Source: Anabaena azotica FACHB-119
Lineage (GTDB): Bacteria; Cyanobacteriota; Cyanobacteriia; Cyanobacteriales; Nostocaceae
Direction: 5' to 3'
Assembly (NCBI RefSeq): GCF_014697625.1
Contig: NZ_JACJSG010000008.1
Coordinates: 62,001-126,000 of the forward strand
Length of the DNA stretch: 64,000 nucleotides
Below, piece after piece: positions 28,033-37,597 of this stretch (its first letter is position 1; every line of letters begins with the position of its first letter). The notes under the pieces are model-generated. The model was not told the origin of the DNA. It was given only the letters and a program-made list of their open reading frames with translations, and searched no databases. The position numbers were made by a program, and so were the translations under genes.

Positions 28033-29339
28033 GACTGAAATTTTTGTGTCTCCGCTATCACTGGGTTAACAGCAAACCAAGCTCCTTGATGGTCGCGGTA
28101 TTCAAAAACAAATAAGCTCCGCAATAGTGCATGATATTCAATATCACCCTTAACCCTCTGCTCTTGCATTACCTGAAAGATTAACTCCCACTCGTGGGGG
28201 TCGATGGCGTTGGCGCGGTAGTCCCTTTGTCTTTGAATTACCAATTCTACACAGTCTCTTCCAAAGGGTGGGTCTTGTTCGCGCAAGCAGTCAAACAGTA
28301 ATCCTAATAAGTCTCTTACATGACCACCACTGATCAAACACAACCTATCTAATGTTTCTAAACTATCAAACACTTCTGTAGTTAATTCTAAGCGATCGCT
28401 TGCCCGAATGTCAGGAAAACTCCTAGCCAATACCATTTGGCGCATCAATGCTAACCCTTGGGTGAAAATTTCCCCAGACCGCAGGCGTACAGGTATCATC
28501 GGTAAAACTTTCGGTGCTACTCCACCCCCCAGGCGATGTTGCAGTTCGGCGCTATTGTTGGAGAAGGTTAACGCTAAGGGAATGGTGTAAACTACATGAC
28601 AGTTGAGGTTGCGTAACTGTTCACCCCGTTCAATAAACAAGTATTCTGGTAGGGATATTCCCGATGGTAAAGGTCGAATTGCTACCCTATCCAAGTTATC
28701 CACAATCACAACCAAACCCCTTTTCCCCAAGGCTTTGAGGTCTTTGTTAGCCCGCTCCAGCAATTCAGAATTAATAGATTGCAGTATACTTTGTGTACGC
28801 GGCTCTAAGTAATCTCGCAAGCGTCGGCGTAATTGGGGACTTTCCTTTGTCTTGGCGGTGATTTTGGCAATACCTACAGATAACTCACCTTCCACACCCA
28901 ATTCTATCGGTGTTTGCAGAAAATCGACAACCTCCCCAAATAACCTAGTAAAGTATTTGGGTTTGAGGCGAATTTTGATCGCTTCTAAACTTTCGCTCAC
29001 CTGACCAGCGATCGCTAGTAAAATATCAGTCACATCCACATCCGCCATTTCTAGGACATGGGTAGACTCAAAGTAAACTACGTGAAATTGCTGTTCTTCT
29101 AACTCAGCCTTGAGGCGTAGCAACTCCGTAGATTTGCCACAGCCAAGATGCCCAGTAAATAGCTGACAAGTGGGCGCGTCTGGTGATATTCTAGTAATAG
29201 TACGCAGTAAAGCCTCGATAATTTTACCGCCCCGTACCGCCGCAAAATCGATATAGTAACGGCGATCGCTAGGATTACCCATCATCAGAGGTCTGCTAGG
29301 ATTGCAAGCCTGATAAAATCTTTCTAAATCTAGGGGCAT
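28008..29339 (-). CDS. P-loop ATPase, partner of the TPR-STAND-WD40 protein
   Basis: 443 residues. AAA/STAND-like core: Walker A GHLGCGKST (63-71), Walker B RGLVVIVDNLDRV, then an arginine-rich sensor region and a helical C-terminus that includes LCLISGGHVRDLLGLLFDCLREQ. The N-terminal DLERFYQACNPSRPL begins close to the start, so little if any extra domain exists. The last 25 nt overlap the start of the giant WD40 gene, which argues that both are made together. The specific function is unknown; the context suggests a sensing or scaffolding pair. Confidence 0.85.
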   Translation of the reverse strand: MPLDLERFYQACNPSRPLMMGNPSDRRYYIDFAAVRGGKIIEALLRTITRISPDAPTCQLFTGHLGCGKSTELLRLKAELEEQQFHVVYFESTHVLEMADVDVTDILLAIAGQVSESLEAIKIRLKPKYFTRLFGEVVDFLQTPIELGVEGELSVGIAKITAKTKESPQLRRRLRDYLEPRTQSILQSINSELLERANKDLKALGKRGLVVIVDNLDRVAIRPLPSGISLPEYLFIERGEQLRNLNCHVVYTIPLALTFSNNSAELQHRLGGGVAPKVLPMIPVRLRSGEIFTQGLALMRQMVLARSFPDIRASDRLELTTEVFDSLETLDRLCLISGGHVRDLLGLLFDCLREQDPPFGRDCVELVIQRQRDYRANAIDPHEWELIFQVMQEQRVKGDIEYHALLRSLFVFEYRDHQGAWFAVNPVIAETQKFQSWLNQTHQ

Positions 29340-30134
29340 AGCTAATTAAACTTACTGAAGAATGGGCAAGTTGAAACCTACTGAATCAATATATTAATTT
29401 TTAGCAATTTATGCTTTAAACCAGCCCGAATTGCACAAATTACTTCTTTCATGATATCTATCGCAGTGAGGATTGAGCTTGTGATTTGTGCAATCAGAAA
29501 TTCGGAGAAAATGCAAGCTACCGAATCTCACACACTGAGTAAATTTGAATACAAATTAAGTATTTTCCACATTTTTAGCCTTAACTTTACGAAAATCTTA
29601 AAAATCTGGTCTTTCTTTACGTGAAAAACAAACTTGCTGCATATCAGCCGTACTAAACTTAACTTTAGTTAAATATACTGAAATAAAAAAACAAATTGTC
29701 GGTAAAAGATATGCCTCAATCAGTCAAAGATTTAATGATTTTGGATTGCACCTTGTTTAAAGTCCAAAAAACCTAGTTTTTTATTTTTATAGCAGTAGCT
29801 ACATAGGTTAGGACAATGATAAATTACAAAATCTTTATAGTAATGGGGTTTTGAACCAGTCACCTGTCGCCTCTCCCCTGCTGTAAGTAAAGAAGTAGTA
29901 AATACTTAGTGAAATTACATGAAGATTTTCTGGATGAAAACTCCACATTATGAAAAGTTTATATGAATATGCTTATTTTTAAATAAAAAATGGTACTGTT
30001 ACTTAAGTACAACAAATTCACAGTAAATTATGAGAGTTGTTCAATAAAAACTATTTTTTATTGCTCAATAAATGTCAGGGAGTAAACAGTACCAATTTTT
30101 TTAAACTACTCATGATCAAATATTGAGAAAGCTT
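29340..30134. other. Long AT-rich intergenic region
   Basis: About 800 bp between divergent genes without a convincing gene. Only very short frames occur (for example 21 codons from 29710), with no family resemblance. The sequence is AT-rich and largely free of the GC-rich short repeats found elsewhere. It should hold the promoter of the ATPase-WD40 operon (near 29340-29500) and that of the small membrane protein. Confidence 0.5.
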
Positions 30135-30398
30135 ATGAAAGACCGCTTGCATAGTAGTAAAAGCAAGTTATACTGGGAGATGATCCTCAAAATAACAATA
30201 TATATTACTAGTTCAACTCTACTATTCACGGCTAGTATAGTATTTGTTAAATCCCTGTTTTTTTACATCAATTCTTTTACCAAATCTAGCTATCCTACTT
30301 CAGTTCCTTGGATTAAAAACCAATACGAATGTGAATATACAGGTAGAACCTGGAGCCGAAATGAGTGTTGGGATAAAGAGCAAAGTCCTTGGTTTTAA
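30135..30398 (+). CDS. Hypothetical small membrane protein
   Basis: 87 residues from the ATG at 30135 (a TTG at 30123 is in frame; TGAG precedes the ATG). One hydrophobic helix (about 18-45, ILKITIYITSSTLLFTASIV), then a short outer part with two cysteines (YECEYTGRTWSRNECWDKE) that could form a disulfide. Family not recognised. AT-rich and isolated between long intergenic sequences. Confidence 0.55.
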   Translation: MKDRLHSSKSKLYWEMILKITIYITSSTLLFTASIVFVKSLFFYINSFTKSSYPTSVPWIKNQYECEYTGRTWSRNECWDKEQSPWF

Positions 30399-30495
30399 AT
30401 ATCGTAGTTGCCAAAGACATGAGGACAGCAAAAAATCATCAAACAGCTAATTACTGGGTTTCCAACCTGTCCCCTATCCCCTATCACCTACAAGA

Positions 30496-31965
30496 TTAAC
30501 TAGATTCTCGCCATTGAATTGGTATTTCCCAATTATCAGGTAAGCGAGTTGTGCGATCGCCAATGGCAATACTAATTTGTTGGGGATTTAAATTTTTCAC
30601 CCCCGTCAGATTTGCTCCCGCCAATTTCACATCACAGAAGTTAGCATTCCCTAAGTTAGCACCTACAAGATTCGCTCCAGAAAGATTTGCTTGGTAAAGG
30701 GTGGCTCTTTGCAAATTAGCTCCCATTAAATTAGCTCCTACCAAATCTGCTTCAGTCAAACTTGCTTCAGTGAAATCAGCAAATAAAACTTCTGCTTGTT
30801 GTAACTTAGCTGCATTCAAATTTGCTCCTGCAAGATTTACCCCATTAAGATTTGCACCATTGAGATTTGCACCAATTAAACCACAAAGATACAACTCAGC
30901 CTTGCCTAACTTAGCTCCTTGCAGGTTAGCTAAAAATAACTTTGCTCCAGAAAGATTTGCTAATTTGAGTACTGCTTGTTGTAAATTAACTTTGTAAAGA
31001 TTGGCTCCTTGCAAGTTAGCCGCACGTAAACTCGCACCCGTAAGGTTAGCACTCCGTAAATTTGCGCCACTCAGGTCAGCACGATTTAAATTCGCGCCTT
31101 GTATATCGGCTCCTTGTAAATTCGCTTTCACAAAGCTAGCCTCAAACAGAATAGCACCAGCAAGCTTGACACCTTCCAGGTTTGCGCCGCTAAAATCGCA
31201 ACCACGCAAATCTGCTCCTTGCAGATCACAACCACGTAAGTCCGCTCTTTGTAAATTAGCGCCTAAAAGCTCTACTCGCCTGAGATTGATATTACGCAAA
31301 TCGAGTTTTTGATTTTCCTCATCATGTAAGTAATTACGGCGAGCAATGACAGTCAAGGCTACTTGAACATCTCTACGTATTTTTGGAGATTCTTCAGTCA
31401 CATTCAAATAGGACTGTGTTTTCCGGCGCTCCCCTTTCCGATACCTTTTCAAAGATGTTGGCTGTGAGTCATCTTCCTCTGGTGCTTCTATCTCTCCCAC
31501 AGCAGCATTCTCTCGAATAAAAGCTGTGAGGATTTCAATAACTGTCCAGTGTTCTTGCGGAAAATCCTGTGCAACTTTTTCTAAAACATAAATTGCACCT
31601 GTGCGGGTTTCAATCTTGTCATGTCCTAGTTGTGTAATAGCAGTCATCAGACGCTCGGAAATTATCCGATTCTCGGACAATTTAGCATTTTGAACAGTGA
31701 TTTCTAAATTTTTTTCCGCAGTTAAAGCGCTTTTATTTAGCACATCTATCCGCTTTGCCGCATAGTAAGCATTAACTGTTACGCCTAAACCTAAAAAAAT
31801 GATCGCGGTGGTGGTTAACGCCTGATTCCTAAAAAGCAATTTTTGTTGAATAGTCAATCCTTCAGAATTGGGTGATGCAAATACAATCAAGGCTACGGTG
31901 ACAGCAAATATAACGCTTATACCAATTGACCAACGCCATAATTTTTCTGTTTTATTCGCAGGCAT
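30496..31965 (-). CDS. Membrane-anchored pentapeptide-repeat protein
   Basis: 489 residues from the ATG at 31965, which has AAGGGATGA upstream; the frame opens earlier at a TTG. Two N-terminal membrane helices (about 12-32 and 45-65). Then a helical segment with ERLMTAITQLGHDKIETRTGAIYVLEKVAQDFPQEHWTVIEILTAFIRENAA, shared in outline with the next gene, then over 40 A(N/D)LxX pentapeptides (about 255-470) forming a right-handed quadrilateral beta-helix. Such proteins are abundant in Nostoc; most have no known role. A cytosolic beta-helix tethered to the membrane is the likely arrangement. Confidence 0.9.
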   Translation of the reverse strand: MPANKTEKLWRWSIGISVIFAVTVALIVFASPNSEGLTIQQKLLFRNQALTTTAIIFLGLGVTVNAYYAAKRIDVLNKSALTAEKNLEITVQNAKLSENRIISERLMTAITQLGHDKIETRTGAIYVLEKVAQDFPQEHWTVIEILTAFIRENAAVGEIEAPEEDDSQPTSLKRYRKGERRKTQSYLNVTEESPKIRRDVQVALTVIARRNYLHDEENQKLDLRNINLRRVELLGANLQRADLRGCDLQGADLRGCDFSGANLEGVKLAGAILFEASFVKANLQGADIQGANLNRADLSGANLRSANLTGASLRAANLQGANLYKVNLQQAVLKLANLSGAKLFLANLQGAKLGKAELYLCGLIGANLNGANLNGVNLAGANLNAAKLQQAEVLFADFTEASLTEADLVGANLMGANLQRATLYQANLSGANLVGANLGNANFCDVKLAGANLTGVKNLNPQQISIAIGDRTTRLPDNWEIPIQWRESS

Positions 31966-32151
31966 AATTGTATCATCCCTTACCACACCCAATTAATACT
32001 GTTGTATTTTTCCCAAATGATACACTATTTAACTCTAAATTTAAATATACTAAAGATAGTATTAATTCAGATTTTGCTGACAAAAAAGAAATATTAACAA
32101 TTATTTTATAATTTAGGGCTGGCGGACAAATTCAAGTTGAGTATGAGAAAA

Positions 32152-32946
32152 TTAGTTATCTGATTCATTTTCACTTGTGGATTTTGGATGCTGGGTACAG
32201 AGAGTATGACTATTGCTAGTCGTAAATTTTACTTCTCTTAAATTAGCTCCATTAAGTCTTGTCTCGTGTAAAATTACTTCTGACAAACTAGCTAAATATA
32301 AATTTGCTCCAGCTAGGTTAGCGCCAGAAAGGTTTGCACCAGTTAGGTTTGCTGCACTGAGAATTGAAAGAGATAAATTTGCTCCAGCTAGGTTAGCGCC
32401 AGAAAGGTTAGCAGCTGTGAGAATTGTGCCGCATAAATTAGCTTCAGATAAGTTTGCGCCAGCAAGATTAACGCGATAGAGATTAGCTCCCTCTAAGTTA
32501 CCTTGTCTTAAATTTGCTCCTCGCATATCAACATAACTTAAATCTAATTGTTGATTTTCAGGGTCATGTTTGATATTTCTCTTGGCAATCACATCTAAAG
32601 CTGCTTGCATAATTAATGTTGAGCTATTGTCTGACCGTGATAAGGAAATATTGGCTGCATGATTACGTATAAAAGTGCAGATAACTTCCATGATAAGCCA
32701 GTGATATTGAAGATAATTATGAGCTATCCGCTCTAACTGATAAACAGCATTTAGTCTGCCTTCCATTGTTGGATGCTGTAAATCTTTTATCACCGTTTTT
32801 AAGTATTGATTGGTAACAGGGATTTCTGCATAGACGTTCATTTTTTTACAAGGCAAAACCCTGTCATTGATGAAATCAACCATGAGATTGCTGTATTGTA
32901 TATTTTGTGCAAATGTACGATAAACATTAACAATGTTAGTTAACAT
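32152..32946 (-). CDS. Pentapeptide-repeat protein
   Basis: 264 residues. A helical N-terminal part with LNAVYQLERIAHNYLQYHWLIMEVICTFIRNHAA, the same scaffold as in the preceding, larger paralogue, followed by about 18 pentapeptides (GANLxxANLSGANLAG, about 165-245). There are no membrane helices, so it is probably soluble. It lies 186 bp upstream of the paralogue in the same orientation, consistent with an old duplication. Function unknown. Confidence 0.88.
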   Translation of the reverse strand: MLTNIVNVYRTFAQNIQYSNLMVDFINDRVLPCKKMNVYAEIPVTNQYLKTVIKDLQHPTMEGRLNAVYQLERIAHNYLQYHWLIMEVICTFIRNHAANISLSRSDNSSTLIMQAALDVIAKRNIKHDPENQQLDLSYVDMRGANLRQGNLEGANLYRVNLAGANLSEANLCGTILTAANLSGANLAGANLSLSILSAANLTGANLSGANLAGANLYLASLSEVILHETRLNGANLREVKFTTSNSHTLCTQHPKSTSENESDN

Positions 32947-33419
32947 AAATCAAAAAAATAATTGATGACTTTTGTTTTGCTATTGTGCATGATTTTTTCC
33001 AATTTGAGTATTCGTAAATGTAACGATAATTGGTAAAAATATTAAATTAAATATCACTATTTCCTTGATCGTGTATCAATTACAACATTAATCATGTTAA
33101 TTTATCAATAATTATTTGATAGATTTTGTTGTGTTTTTTACTTGTTTTTGGTAATTTTAAATATAGTTACATCAGCCATAACACAATATTGATATAATCA
33201 TTGTTGATAGTTGGAAAAAGTAATGAGTAAGTCTATTGTTAGTTATTACTGGTGAAATACCGCGCATTTCATCTGAGTGAGGTACATAAGGGCGGGCTGT
33301 TCGTCCCAACGCCACTTGAATTTTACAATTTACCTGCAACTTGCTGTGTAGGCAGAAAAGTTTTTCTGTAAATTAAATTCAGCTAAAACAAATACATCAT
33401 TTAATTCAATCATCAATAG
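32947..33419. other. AT-rich intergenic region
   Basis: About 470 bp between divergent genes, strongly AT-rich up to about 33230. No gene or clear repeat is seen. It must contain the promoters of the pentapeptide gene and of the FAD oxidoreductase gene. No RNA structure was recognised. Confidence 0.45.
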
Positions 33420-34601
33420 ATGCCGCGAAATATACAGCCACTTGCTAACAATTTAGTAATAGTTGGTGGGGGTCACAGTCATGCGATTCTACTGAGAATG
33501 TTGGGCATAAAACCTCTATCTGGAGTCAGTTTAACTTTAATATCTCCAGCTTCAGATACACCATACTCTGGAATGTTACCTGGACATATTGCTGGTGTTT
33601 ACAGCCGCGATGAATGTCATATTAACCTGCAAAGATTAGCTAATTTTGCTCAAGCGCAGTTTTATATAGATGAAGTAGTTGGACTAGATTTAAACAACCA
33701 CAAAGTAATTTGTGCTAAACGTCCGCCAGTAGATTTTGACCTATTATCTATTGATATTGGCAGCACTCCCGCCACAATGTCTGTATCTGGTGCAGCAGAA
33801 TATGCAGTTCCTGCTAAACCCGTGTCGCAATTATTAGAGCATTGGTATGAGGTAGTAGATAGCGTAACTCAAAATCCGCAAATTAAGATGAGGATTGCGA
33901 TCGCCGGTGGTGGTGCGGGTGGCGTAGAATTAGCCCTATCAATGCAAGCACATCTACAGCGCATCTTACAACAAGCCCAACAACCCTTAAGTAATCTGGA
34001 AATTCACTTATTCCATCGTCATCCTGAATTAATGTCCCATCATCACCCATCAGTACAGCGTCAGGTCAAGCAAATATTAATTAAACGCGATGTCAAGTTA
34101 CACTTAGGGGAAACGGTATGCAAAATTGCACCATGTGATGAGTTATTAGAAATTAAATGTGAATCTGGCTTAAGAGTAAAATGTGACAAAATTTTTTGGG
34201 TAACACAAGCTTCAGCCCCCCAATGGTTAAAGACAACAGGTTTAGCCACTGACGAGCGAGGCTTTATTCTAGTTAATGACACATTACAATCACTCACACA
34301 TCCAGAAGTATTTGCAACTGGGGACATCGCCACCATGATTAATTATCCCCGTCCGAAAGCCGGAGTGTTTGCAGTACGCCAAGGTAAGCCTTTATATGAA
34401 AATCTGCGGCGGATGTTGCAGGGACAACCACTCAAACCCTACATACCACAGCAACAATACTTAAGTTTAATCGGTACAGGTGACGGAAATGCGATCGCCA
34501 CCAGAGGCAATATAACTTTACCACCCCACCCATTACTCTGGCGGTGGAAAGACTGGCTTGACAGGCGGTTTATGCAGCAGTTTGAGGGACTGGGGAGATG
34601 A
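33420..34601 (+). CDS. FAD-dependent pyridine-nucleotide oxidoreductase of the SelD-associated type
   Basis: 393 residues. N-terminal Rossmann motif LVIVGGGHSHAILLRML (GGGHSH 16-21) and TPYSGMLPGHIAGVY are the hallmark of the oxidoreductase module that in many cyanobacteria is fused to a C-terminal selenophosphate-synthetase (SelD) domain. A second nucleotide motif IAGGGAGGVELAL and the closing VFATGDIATM are intact. Here the protein ends soon after WRWKDWLDRRFMQQF, and the last residues (EGLGR) and stop are read from the GGGGAGATGAGG repeat tract. The gene is therefore either a stand-alone version or has lost a SelD half. Substrate unknown; NDH-2-like chemistry is likely. Confidence 0.88.
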   Translation: MPRNIQPLANNLVIVGGGHSHAILLRMLGIKPLSGVSLTLISPASDTPYSGMLPGHIAGVYSRDECHINLQRLANFAQAQFYIDEVVGLDLNNHKVICAKRPPVDFDLLSIDIGSTPATMSVSGAAEYAVPAKPVSQLLEHWYEVVDSVTQNPQIKMRIAIAGGGAGGVELALSMQAHLQRILQQAQQPLSNLEIHLFHRHPELMSHHHPSVQRQVKQILIKRDVKLHLGETVCKIAPCDELLEIKCESGLRVKCDKIFWVTQASAPQWLKTTGLATDERGFILVNDTLQSLTHPEVFATGDIATMINYPRPKAGVFAVRQGKPLYENLRRMLQGQPLKPYIPQQQYLSLIGTGDGNAIATRGNITLPPHPLLWRWKDWLDRRFMQQFEGLGR

Positions 34602-34864
34602 GGGAGATGAGGGAGTGGGGGGAGATGAGGTAAACCCACCCCTAACCCCTCCCTGGAGGGGAATAGGGAGATGAGGGAGTAGGGGGAGATGAGGGAGAAA
34701 TTATGAACTTTCCCCCTTCCCCCTTCCCCTTTCCCCTTTCCCCTTTCCCCAGTCCAATGACAATTCTGCAAAAATACCCCAATTAGGTAGTGATTGGGTT
34801 ACGATCTTTTCAACGTTACTTTTTAATTTAAGAACCCCTAATAGTAGAATTTTCTGGCTAAAAT
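34602..34864. repeat. Short tandem repeats between the oxidoreductase and recA
   Basis: From 34590 to about 34755: GGGAGATGA units, one CCCACCCCTAACCCCTCC repeat (about 34635), more GGGAGATGA, then CCCTTTCCCC and CCCAGTCC units. This has the same composition as near 7.0, 27.1 and 56.05 kb. The remaining unique 100 bp lead into the recA promoter. Confidence 0.7.
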
Positions 34865-34878
34865 AGTATATCTGTTCT
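34865..34878 (+). promoter_or_regulatory. Putative LexA (SOS) box upstream of recA
   Basis: AGTATATCTGTTCT matches the cyanobacterial LexA consensus RGTACNNNDGTWCB at all fixed positions but one (T for C at position 5). It lies 50 bp before the recA start. Whether SOS induction of recA works this way in this strain is not shown. Confidence 0.4.
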
Positions 34879-34927
34879 ACTCATCCAAACCCCACAATCC
34901 TTAAATCCATATACTTTAGAGGCAGGA

Positions 34928-36004
34928 ATGGCTATCAATACCGATACTTCTGGCAAGCAAAAAGCGCTAACTATGGTACTCAACCAGATTGAGCGCAGCT
35001 TCGGGAAAGGCACAATTATGCGCCTGGGTGATGCTACCCGGATGCGTGTAGAAACAATTTCCACTGGAGCGCTCACTTTGGATTTAGCATTGGGTGGCGG
35101 TTTACCCAAGGGACGGGTGATTGAGATTTATGGCCCGGAAAGTTCGGGTAAAACTACTGTAGCGCTCCATGCGATCGCGGAAGTGCAAAAACAAGGTGGC
35201 ATTGCTGCTTTTGTGGACGCTGAACACGCCCTAGATCCCACCTACGCCGGGGCTTTAGGTGTCGATATCGAAAACTTGTTGGTATCCCAACCTGACACCG
35301 GTGAATCAGCTTTAGAAATTGTTGATCAACTGGTGCGTTCCGCCGCCGTTGACATCGTAGTTATCGACTCAGTAGCAGCCTTGGTTCCCCGTGCAGAAAT
35401 CGAGGGCGACATGGGTGATGCCCACGTCGGCTTACAAGCAAGATTAATGAGCCAAGCTCTACGTAAAATTACTGGCAACATTGGTAAATCTGGCTGTACA
35501 GTAATTTTCATTAACCAGTTGCGGCAAAAAATTGGTGTTACCTACGGTAGCCCAGAAACTACCACTGGTGGTAATGCTTTGAAATTCTATGCTTCAGTCC
35601 GCTTAGATATTCGCCGCATTCAAACCTTGAAAAAAGGTAGCGATGAATTTGGTAACAGAGTGAAAGTGAAAGTAGCTAAGAATAAAGTTGCACCGCCTTT
35701 TAGAATCGCGGAATTTGACATTATTTTTGGTAAAGGCGTTTCTACGCTCGGCTGTTTAGTAGACTTAGCGGAAGAAACTGGTGTTCTCATCCGTAAGGGT
35801 GCATGGTACAGTTACAACGGCGATAACATTTCTCAAGGTCGAGATAATGCCATCAAGTACCTAGAAGAAAAGCCAGAATTTGCTGAACAAATTAAACAAC
35901 TGGTACGCGAGAAATTAGACAAAGGCGCTGTCGTTTCCGCTAACTCTGTAGCTAAAGCTAGTGATGAAGACGAAGAAGAAGTTGATTTAGAGGAAGAAGA
36001 ATAA
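34928..36004 (+). CDS. recA: Recombinase RecA
   Basis: 358 residues, full length. RecA forms filaments on single-stranded DNA, drives strand exchange and promotes LexA self-cleavage. Walker [10 protein letters not shown] (69-77), Walker [22 protein letters not shown], loop L2 [31 protein letters not shown] and the usual acidic C-terminus ([12 protein letters not shown]) are present. GAGGCAGG precedes the ATG. A terminator hairpin follows 90 bp after the stop, so it is likely a single-gene transcript. Confidence 0.98.
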   Translation: MAINTDTSGKQKALTMVLNQIERSFGKGTIMRLGDATRMRVETISTGALTLDLALGGGLPKGRVIEIYGPESSGKTTVALHAIAEVQKQGGIAAFVDAEHALDPTYAGALGVDIENLLVSQPDTGESALEIVDQLVRSAAVDIVVIDSVAALVPRAEIEGDMGDAHVGLQARLMSQALRKITGNIGKSGCTVIFINQLRQKIGVTYGSPETTTGGNALKFYASVRLDIRRIQTLKKGSDEFGNRVKVKVAKNKVAPPFRIAEFDIIFGKGVSTLGCLVDLAEETGVLIRKGAWYSYNGDNISQGRDNAIKYLEEKPEFAEQIKQLVREKLDKGAVVSANSVAKASDEDEEEVDLEEEE

Positions 36005-36093
36005 GACTGGTGGTGTGATGAACTAGGGGTATTCAGTCCTAAATAAAGTAATCACACCAATTTGTAAATCATTACATAATGCTCATATTCATC

Positions 36094-36126
36094 AAAAGAT
36101 TACTCCAAATTGGGGTAATCTTTTAA
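36094..36126 (+). terminator. Rho-independent terminator after recA
   Basis: Inverted repeat AAAAGATTACTCC / GGGGTAATCTTTT with a short AATT loop, followed by TTTTAATTT. It lies 90 bp downstream of the recA stop and before lepB. Confidence 0.75.
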
Positions 36127-36174
36127 TTTGGGAATTGTCATTAGTTATTAGTCATTAGTCAACAGCAAAATTAT

Positions 36175-36747
36175 ATGAAGACTCAGGAAAATGATACGCA
36201 ACAAGCTGCTGCACCGTCAAAAGGATGGCGTGGTTGGCAAGAAAATTTAATTCTAATTGCGATCGCCTTAATTTTAGCCCTATTTATTCGTACTTTTATC
36301 GCTGAACCCCGCTACATACCTTCTGAGTCAATGTATCCTACATTATATGAAGGCGATCGCTTGGTAGTGGAAAAAGTCACTTACCATTTTGAGCAGCCAA
36401 AAACCGGGGATATAGTCGTTTTTCAGCCACCTCTAGAACTGCAAAAACGCGGATATGATAAAGACCAAGCATTCATCAAGCGCATTATTGGCGTACCAGG
36501 GGAAATCATCAGCGTGAGTAATGGTAGAGTTTATCTCAATGGAGAACCATTACAAGAAGATTACATTGCTGAACCACCAAGTCAACCATTTCCACCAGTG
36601 AGAGTCCCAGAAAACCAGTTTTTCGTCATGGGAGACAACCGCAACAATAGTAATGACTCCCGCTACTGGGGATATTTACCCAAGGAGAATATCATCGGTA
36701 GGGCTATATTCCGCTTTTGGCCTTTTGACCGCCTGGGAGGAGTTTAA
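36175..36747 (+). CDS. lepB: Signal peptidase I
   Basis: 190 residues. It cleaves signal peptides of exported and thylakoid-lumen proteins at the membrane. One N-terminal membrane anchor (about 24-44), then catalytic Ser52 in IPSESMYPTL, Lys102 in FIKRIIGVPGE, and the box GDNRNNSNDSRYWG near the end. This is the short S26 type typical of cyanobacteria and plastids. It has its own promoter region after the recA terminator. Confidence 0.96.
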   Translation: MKTQENDTQQAAAPSKGWRGWQENLILIAIALILALFIRTFIAEPRYIPSESMYPTLYEGDRLVVEKVTYHFEQPKTGDIVVFQPPLELQKRGYDKDQAFIKRIIGVPGEIISVSNGRVYLNGEPLQEDYIAEPPSQPFPPVRVPENQFFVMGDNRNNSNDSRYWGYLPKENIIGRAIFRFWPFDRLGGV

Positions 36748-36926
36748 TTCGGAGTTCACGCCCCTATCATGCCATTATCGCCTGTGACGGGGCGATCGCT
36801 TACTCTACATTCCTCAACAGCGATACCTCTGGTGAGTTACGAATATTGCTTGTTTGTCAAATAAAAAAATAGTCTATGTATATTAGATTTAGAATACGAA
36901 GTAAAAATTATTAATTCTTATTCCAA

Positions 36927-37139
36927 CTAAGCAGATATCAAACGCTGTCTTGGTTCAGGAATTGAACGACCCAATTCTTGAGCAGTTTCAATCCATTCCT
37001 GCATAATAATTTCTACATTTTGCAGTGCTTCTTGATAAGTTTCTCCATCAGCAGCACATCCAGCTAATTCTGGTACTTCTGCGATAAATGCTTCGTCTTC
37101 TTCACTCCAGTAAATATTAATTTCATATCGTAGAGTCAT
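36927..37139 (-). CDS. hicB: HicB-type antitoxin
   Basis: 70 residues. The partly degenerate RNase-H-like HicB fold is recognisable from YWSEEDEAFIAEVPELAGCAADGETYQEALQNVEIIMQEWIETA. No separate DNA-binding domain is present, which is common for short HicB proteins. Its start overlaps the end of the upstream HicA gene by 17 nt, giving a toxin-first operon, as is usual for hicAB. Confidence 0.9.
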   Translation of the reverse strand: MTLRYEINIYWSEEDEAFIAEVPELAGCAADGETYQEALQNVEIIMQEWIETAQELGRSIPEPRQRLISA

Positions 37140-37389
37140 CTTGTCCTCCTAGCTGATATTTGAGAATTACTTCACGAACTTGCTTGACTTGATACGCTTT
37201 AGCTTTACCTTGTTTGGGCTGAAGATTTAATATTTCTTCAATACCGTCTTTTGTATATATATGATGGCTACCGCGAATACGTTCATCAAATCCTAACTTA
37301 ATTAGGAGTTGACACAACTGTTCAAAAGCAATGTTTTTGTCTGATGTTCCTGATAATATCTTAGCCAGTAGTTTATCTGTTTGACTCAT
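37123..37389 (-). CDS. hicA: HicA-type mRNA interferase toxin
   Basis: 88 residues. HicA has a double-stranded-RNA-binding fold that cleaves mRNA. The pattern FEQLCQLLIKLGFDERIRGSHHIYTKDG with catalytic His42 in RGSHHIY is clear. The N-terminus is slightly longer than the minimal 60-residue HicA. It overlaps hicB by 17 nt. Confidence 0.88.
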   Translation of the reverse strand: MSQTDKLLAKILSGTSDKNIAFEQLCQLLIKLGFDERIRGSHHIYTKDGIEEILNLQPKQGKAKAYQVKQVREVILKYQLGGQDDSTI

Positions 37390-37597
37390 GATTTAGCATA
37401 AGCGATCGCTGATTCTATAATCGCATAGTTGGCGATACCTCCGGTAAGCTGCGAAGAGCGCCTGTATGGAGAGATAAGCGATCGCCTACTATAGCTAACA
37501 GGAGAGTTGATTCTATGATGGCACGGTTAGCAATACATACTGTAAGCTGTGCTAACACCTGCCTTTAGCATAGTAAAATATACTTTATTTGCAGTAT

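Noticed and set aside
30701..31312. Plus-strand frames with KLAPIKFAP repeats
   Set aside because: Antisense shadows of the pentapeptide repeats.
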